From IMG/VR virus record IMGVR_UViG_3300030101_001591, positions 1 through 41,082 of that record: a stretch of DNA of 41,082 nt, one strand, 5' to 3'. Under the pieces are notes generated by a model that worked only from the letters and a program-made list of their open reading frames with translations, was not told the origin of the DNA and did no database searches. Made by a program: the position numbers and the translations under genes. Origin of the DNA: a virus. Positions 38,633-41,082 of the stretch are shown here, piece after piece; position 1 is the first letter of the stretch, and each line of letters begins with the position of its first letter.

Positions 38633-38829
38633 TATTTTTTCTCCTCACAGTTTATATCGCAAGCTTCAAGACCTTTCATGTATCCTTGATGCTCAATGAT
38701 CATTTGTTTTACTTCTCCTAGTCTAGCATTACCTTCTTGAATTTGTCCAGCAAGTTCATTGTGTTGCTCTACTAGTGATTCCATTTTATTTTCTGCTTCT
38801 TTTTTAAGGTCGACTTTTTCTTTAGCCAT
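38632..38829 (-). CDS. Small coiled-coil protein (65 aa)
   Basis: The protein is mostly one predicted coiled coil (KVDLKKEAENKMESLVEQ; GQIQEGNARLGEVKQMI) and ends with two Cys (EACDINCEEKK). There is no signal peptide or TM, so it does not match spanins. Near-identical small coiled proteins (EVKQMIIEHQGYMKGL) occur, as I recall, in other marine phages. The function is unknown. Confidence 0.55.
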   Translation of the reverse strand: MAKEKVDLKKEAENKMESLVEQHNELAGQIQEGNARLGEVKQMIIEHQGYMKGLEACDINCEEKK

Positions 38830-38838
38830 TGTTTCTCC

Positions 38839-39945
38839 TTATCGTTTTCTCTTTGGTAATACCTCTTTACTTATTTTGTAAATATCATTTGCTGTAGATA
38901 AATTAATAGCTGCTTTTGCTGCCAATCCAACACCTAAACCTACTGGTCCAAGAGCCATAACTGCAGTAGAACCTGCTCTAGCTGCCATTCTTAAACCTTG
39001 TTTAATAGCTGCTTTACGTGCTATTGGATTAGCTGCCTTACCAGCTCTTTTAACAACATTAGCTGTTCTTGCATCTTTTATTTTTTGAGGTTGATTAGAT
39101 GCTTGTATTTTAGAAATATCTCTTTCAGCTCTGTCTGTAATTGATTTAACTTGTCTTCTTACTTTAGGACTTCTAGTATCATGAGTTTCTAAAACCTTAG
39201 TTGTATCTTTTACTTTAGAACCTCTACCAACTTTTGTTTTAATTTCTTTAAACTGTGGTTTCATTTGTTTTGTTTTAGGATCCATTTTTGTAGTACCAGT
39301 ATCAATTAAAGTTGTTTTAACAACTGACTTTCTAGGTTGCGTTGTTACTTTAATAACATTTTTTTCCATTTGTTTTTTCAAGTTTACAGCATTAGGACTT
39401 TTACCTTTTTTATTAAAATATCCTTCACCTATTTTACCACCAATAGGATTTTTAAATTCTGGTTGTCCATACATTGCTAAAGTATTTGTACCTCCAGGTA
39501 TCTTTACTCGTGACGGTATTCCTCTTTTACCAGCTTCACCAACAAAAGCTCTAGTCTTTGACACAGGTTGCATAGCTTCACTCAAACCTTGTTGAGCTGC
39601 CTTAGTCATATCTTTACCCAAACCTTTAGTTAAGTTTTTAGCTTTTGTTTTAAGTCCAGTTTTAATTTTACCAGGAGCTGCTTTTGCTTTTTTTACAGCA
39701 GTAGGTATACCTTTAACTACATTAGGTATTTTAGTAACACCAAATCCAGTACTTACAGCACTATATCCAGCCTTACCTAATCCATATAGTCCTCTACCAG
39801 CAGCAGGTATTCCTTTAGTAACAAGAACTTTACCACCAGCTATAGCTGCTCCACCTACAACAACACCACCAGCTACCTTACCACCTTCTGTAACCAAGGT
39901 TTTAAGAAAGCCTTTCTTTTTTTGTTTATCTCCGTTGAATAACAT
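38839..39945 (-). CDS. Basic Gly/Ala-rich protein with membrane-like segments (368 aa)
   Basis: Two hydrophobic Gly/Ala stretches are visible (residues about 19-47, GGVVVGGAAIAGG; and 335-358, ALGPVGLGVGLAAKAAI). In between is a long, very basic, probably disordered body rich in Lys and Pro/Thr (TAVKKAKAAPGKIKTG; RSPKVRRQVKSI). No enzyme motif was found. It could be a virion-internal DNA-contacting protein or a membrane-active ejection factor. The gene lies with the small membrane and basic genes at the right edge. Confidence 0.5.
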   Translation of the reverse strand: MLFNGDKQKKKGFLKTLVTEGGKVAGGVVVGGAAIAGGKVLVTKGIPAAGRGLYGLGKAGYSAVSTGFGVTKIPNVVKGIPTAVKKAKAAPGKIKTGLKTKAKNLTKGLGKDMTKAAQQGLSEAMQPVSKTRAFVGEAGKRGIPSRVKIPGGTNTLAMYGQPEFKNPIGGKIGEGYFNKKGKSPNAVNLKKQMEKNVIKVTTQPRKSVVKTTLIDTGTTKMDPKTKQMKPQFKEIKTKVGRGSKVKDTTKVLETHDTRSPKVRRQVKSITDRAERDISKIQASNQPQKIKDARTANVVKRAGKAANPIARKAAIKQGLRMAARAGSTAVMALGPVGLGVGLAAKAAINLSTANDIYKISKEVLPKRKR

Positions 39946-39966
39946 AATCCTACCTCTCTCTATTTA

Positions 39967-40248
39967 TTATTTTCTTAATGCTCTATTAGTTCTTCTTACT
40001 TTTCTAGCAGCTTTTCTCACTTTTCTTCTTGCCATACGACCTGATTTAGAAAGATCACTTTTTTGTCTAATAGTTTTTTTCATACCTCTAACAGTCTTAC
40101 GTGTTCCTTTTTTACTAACTTCTTTTTTAGTTTTAGTGCTAAACTTTTTACCATTATGCATAAAATTAGCTTTACCTGCATTCCTTGCATTTCTAAATTT
40201 TTCACCAAATGTCAAAGGTTTCTTCTTTGGTGCTTTTGCCATTGCCAT
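39967..40248 (-). CDS. Basic protein with F-x-x-A-R-x-A-G-K...N-G-K-K-F-T-like motif (93 aa)
   Basis: Residues 14-44 read FGEKFRNARNAGKANF then HNGKKFSTKTKKE, a form of the motif F-x-x-A-R-x-A-G-x-x-x-F-x-x-x-G-K-x-Y-x-T-x-x-K-E seen at the ends of many phage structural proteins. After it the protein is purely basic (VRGMKKTIRQKSDLSKSG; RRKVRKAARKVRRTNRALRK). It is likely a DNA-associated virion protein. The exact job of the motif is unknown to me. Confidence 0.6.
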   Translation of the reverse strand: MAMAKAPKKKPLTFGEKFRNARNAGKANFMHNGKKFSTKTKKEVSKKGTRKTVRGMKKTIRQKSDLSKSGRMARRKVRKAARKVRRTNRALRK

Positions 40249-40285
40249 TGTTATCTCCTAACAGTTTTTAATTGTAATATAGTTA

Positions 40286-40663
40286 TTATTTTATTTCTTT
40301 CCTAATACTTTCTAATACAGTTCTTTCATCAAACTTCATTGAAATTCCTGGTTCAAATCTTTTTACTTCCTTACCATTTTCAAATATAATAATAGTAGGA
40401 ACTACTTTTATATTCCATTCACTTTGTATTACTGCACCTATCGTTTTATTAGATAGATCTACTTCTGCTAAATAACAATCTTCAAGCTTGTTAATATTTA
40501 ATCTATTTTTGTAATTCCAAGAAGCATTTACTTGTACCACAGCACAATCTTCTTGGCTCATAAGTTGTATAGATTGAAAACTATCTAAATTAACTGATTG
40601 CGAGTGCAACCAAGAAAAAGATAGTCCAAACCATAAACATAATGATAACATTGTTTTGTTCAT
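40286..40663 (-). CDS. Exported thioredoxin-like protein without an active-site CxxC (125 aa)
   Basis: A signal peptide of about 22 residues is visible (basic MNK, hydrophobic LSLCLWFGLSFSW, then LHSQ). The mature part has the thioredoxin order: VVQVNASW, a strand YLAEVDLS, helix, then VVPTIIIFENGKEVKRFEPG with the cis-proline VPT. The usual WCxxC is replaced by S-W-N-Y-K-N-R, so redox activity is unlikely. It may bind a host protein in the periplasm, such as during adsorption exclusion or lysis. Host capture is possible. The family is clear in shape, the role is not. Confidence 0.65.
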   Translation of the reverse strand: MNKTMLSLCLWFGLSFSWLHSQSVNLDSFQSIQLMSQEDCAVVQVNASWNYKNRLNINKLEDCYLAEVDLSNKTIGAVIQSEWNIKVVPTIIIFENGKEVKRFEPGISMKFDERTVLESIRKEIK

Positions 40664-40672
40664 TATCTAACC

Positions 40673-40972
40673 TCATTTATTATTCATATCGATAAGTGTT
40701 TGAGTAATAGCTTTTGTATCTTCTTTAATATCGTCTACTTTCTCTTCTAACTTATCTACTTTGTTTTCAGTATTTAATATTGAATCACGAACCATCTGAT
40801 CTTTCAAATCATACTCCATACGTGAAACCTCTGGTTCAGGTAGTCTTTTAGCTTCTTCTATATCAGCTTGTAAAGAATACCATAAACCGATAACCATACC
40901 TATAGTTACAGCAATACTGACTGCTGTTTCTATAGACAATGTAAATTTACTATCTTTACCTATTTCCATCAT
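40673..40972 (-). CDS. Small membrane protein with TM helix and coiled coil (99 aa), holin-like candidate
   Basis: A single hydrophobic helix lies at residues 14-34 (IETAVSIAVTIGMVIGLWYSL). It is followed by a long charged coiled coil (QMVRDSILNTENKVDKLEE; DDIKEDTKAITQTLIDM). Small proteins with TM plus coiled coil are found among phage lysis accessory proteins such as XhlA-type ones, where the coil comes first. Here the order is reversed, so holin is only one possibility. It sits next to the exported thioredoxin-like gene. Confidence 0.5.
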   Translation of the reverse strand: MMEIGKDSKFTLSIETAVSIAVTIGMVIGLWYSLQADIEEAKRLPEPEVSRMEYDLKDQMVRDSILNTENKVDKLEEKVDDIKEDTKAITQTLIDMNNK

Positions 40973-40992
40973 TGTCCCCTATTTATTAAAGA

Positions 40993-41082
40993 TTATTGTC
41001 CAGGTCCACCACCTGCTACATGGAATCCACCGATTGCATGACTCATGTGATGTGGTGTATTTAATATAGCAACTCTATGTGA
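40993..41082 (-). CDS. C-terminus of an unidentified protein (cut by window edge)
   Basis: The last 29 codons of a frame that enters from the right edge end at TAA 40993-40995. The tail (SHRVAILNTPHHMSHAIG then GFHVAGGGPGQ) is rich in His and Gly. It may be the end of a fibre or baseplate-like protein. An internal ATG could also make a 17-aa peptide. Too little is visible to name it. Confidence 0.4.
   Translation of the reverse strand, partial: SHRVAILNTPHHMSHAIGGFHVAGGGPGQ

Noticed and set aside
1-41082. Exactly closed circular contig
   Set aside because: Joining base 1 to base 41082 puts the fibre-like frame out of phase with the right-edge frame and reaches a stop at once, and no terminal repeat is visible. 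Some sequence is probably missing.
1-41082. Prophage or mobile element signs (integrase, attachment sites, insertion sequences, CRISPR)
   Set aside because: No integrase or transposase motif, no terminal inverted repeats with target duplication, and no regularly spaced repeats were seen.

Overview
The window is almost wall-to-wall phage genes. It is AT-rich (about one third G+C by eye) and looks like most of the genome of a short-tailed, tailed-phage-type (Caudoviricetes) virus, probably marine. The reasons are a terminase-portal-scaffold-capsid series, a P22-sized portal, internal virion proteins and a nozzle-like protein with no tape measure or sheath, and many short Lys/Arg-rich proteins of a kind common in marine virus genomes. 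The host cannot be fixed from the sequence. Shine-Dalgarno sites are strong and stop/start overlaps are very common. No integrase, tRNA, CRISPR array, insertion sequence or DNA polymerase was seen.

Layout: two transcription arms diverge from a control region at about 11.1-11.56 kb. The leftward arm (11431 down to 1) carries packaging and head genes: candidate small terminase, large terminase, portal, scaffold, major capsid, neck proteins, a run of tiny basic proteins and a fibre-like gene cut by the window edge. The rightward arm (11559 to 22547) is the early/replication arm. It holds small unknown genes, a roughly 400-nt gene-free region rich in hairpins (candidate structured RNA), a putative ubiquitin-like conjugation cassette, then recombination and replication genes (annealing-type protein, SSB-like protein, primase-helicase fusion, resolvase-like nuclease). 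It meets a second leftward block at about 22.55-22.77 kb, where there are terminators and a second structured element. That block (41082 down to 22773) carries membrane/lysis-like genes, a phosphoesterase, a nozzle-like protein, a lysozyme, internal virion proteins and a 3142-residue giant. If the genome is circular or circularly permuted, the two leftward blocks would be one late unit running through the window ends.

Two systems stand out. (1) The giant 3142-residue protein, encoded next to internal virion proteins, has the hallmarks of a two-barrel (DPBB) RNA polymerase: D1285-K-D1287-A-D1289, preceded by R1246-S-P1248 and G-V-R-V-L, and an upstream barrel with lysines at 896, 936 and 940. 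This suggests a virion-carried, injected RNA polymerase like those of crAss-like phages, in a different genome context. (2) Genes at 14139-17868 look like a compact ubiquitin-like system: a small protein ending in KKGG plus three residues, a large protein with a possible E2-type cysteine, a JAMM-motif protease and an E1/ThiF-type adenylyltransferase, the last three joined by ATGA overlaps.

All functional names are inferred from motifs and gene order. No database search was run.
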